From assembly GCA_934747325.1 (NCBI GenBank), contig CAKVGW010000085.1:1-5730 (forward strand): a DNA stretch of 5,730 nt. The letters are read 5' to 3'. The notes beneath the pieces were generated by a model. The model was not told the DNA's origin. It saw nothing but the letters and a program-made list of their open reading frames with translations, and did not search any database. Both the position numbers and the translations under genes were made by a program. This DNA is from an uncultured Candidatus Melainabacteria bacterium (GTDB lineage Bacteria > Cyanobacteriota > Vampirovibrionia > Gastranaerophilales > Gastranaerophilaceae). This document shows, one piece after another, positions 5,724 to 5,730 of this stretch (position 1 is its first letter; each line of letters opens with the position of its first letter).

Positions 5724-5730
5724 GTGGCAG
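5724..5730 (+). CDS. Possible first codons of a plus-strand gene, cut by window edge
   Basis: GTG at 5724 is preceded by AAAGGG (5711-5716) at a spacing of seven bases, a good translation start signal. Only two codons and one base remain, so the product cannot be told. The regulatory motifs just upstream (5629-5701) make a gene here plausible. Confidence 0.28.

Overview
The window is an AT-rich stretch of bacterial chromosome with four complete genes, one gene cut by the left edge, and possibly the first codons of a gene at the right edge. Translated products, Shine-Dalgarno sites and sigma70-type -10 boxes are all ordinary for bacteria. My best guess at the source is a gut member of the non-photosynthetic cyanobacterial sister lineage (Gastranaerophilales / Melainabacteria). 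This rests on the low GC content, the gene style and two perfect matches to the cyanobacterial HLR1 motif. It is inference; a low-GC Firmicute remains possible.

Layout, left to right. Positions 1-1613 (minus): the first 537 residues of an ADP-forming acetate/acyl-CoA ligase, cut off inside its ATP-grasp domain. Positions 1614-1783: its promoter region, a purine-rich tract and a weak AT hairpin. Positions 1784-2023 (minus): a 79-residue Gly/Met-rich protein with a CxxC pair and no recognised family. Positions 2024-2110: its promoter, with an HLR1-like direct repeat just upstream. Positions 2111-2725 (minus): a short PHP-domain phosphoesterase. Positions 2726-3020: a divergent intergenic region with a 20-nt hairpin, a predicted three-way-junction repeat of about 130 bp, and an extended -10 promoter. 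Positions 3021-4037 (plus): a multi-pass membrane protein with a lysine-rich tail. Positions 4034-5497 (minus): a soluble PAS-PAS histidine kinase whose stop codon overlaps the membrane gene's stop. Positions 5498-5730: a regulatory region with the kinase promoter, a second HLR1-like repeat, a 12-bp palindrome and a possible GTG start at the right edge.

The three left-hand minus-strand genes point the same way and could be read through, but each appears to have its own promoter. The ligase would make ATP from acetyl-CoA during fermentation, and its codon use suggests high expression. The kinase has no response regulator beside it in the window. The most interesting signal is the pair of HLR1-like sites, which suggests an OmpR-type regulator of the RpaB kind acting on the small-protein gene and on the right-hand intergenic region. 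I see no CRISPR array, transposase, tRNA or rRNA, and no clearly new defence or mobile system.
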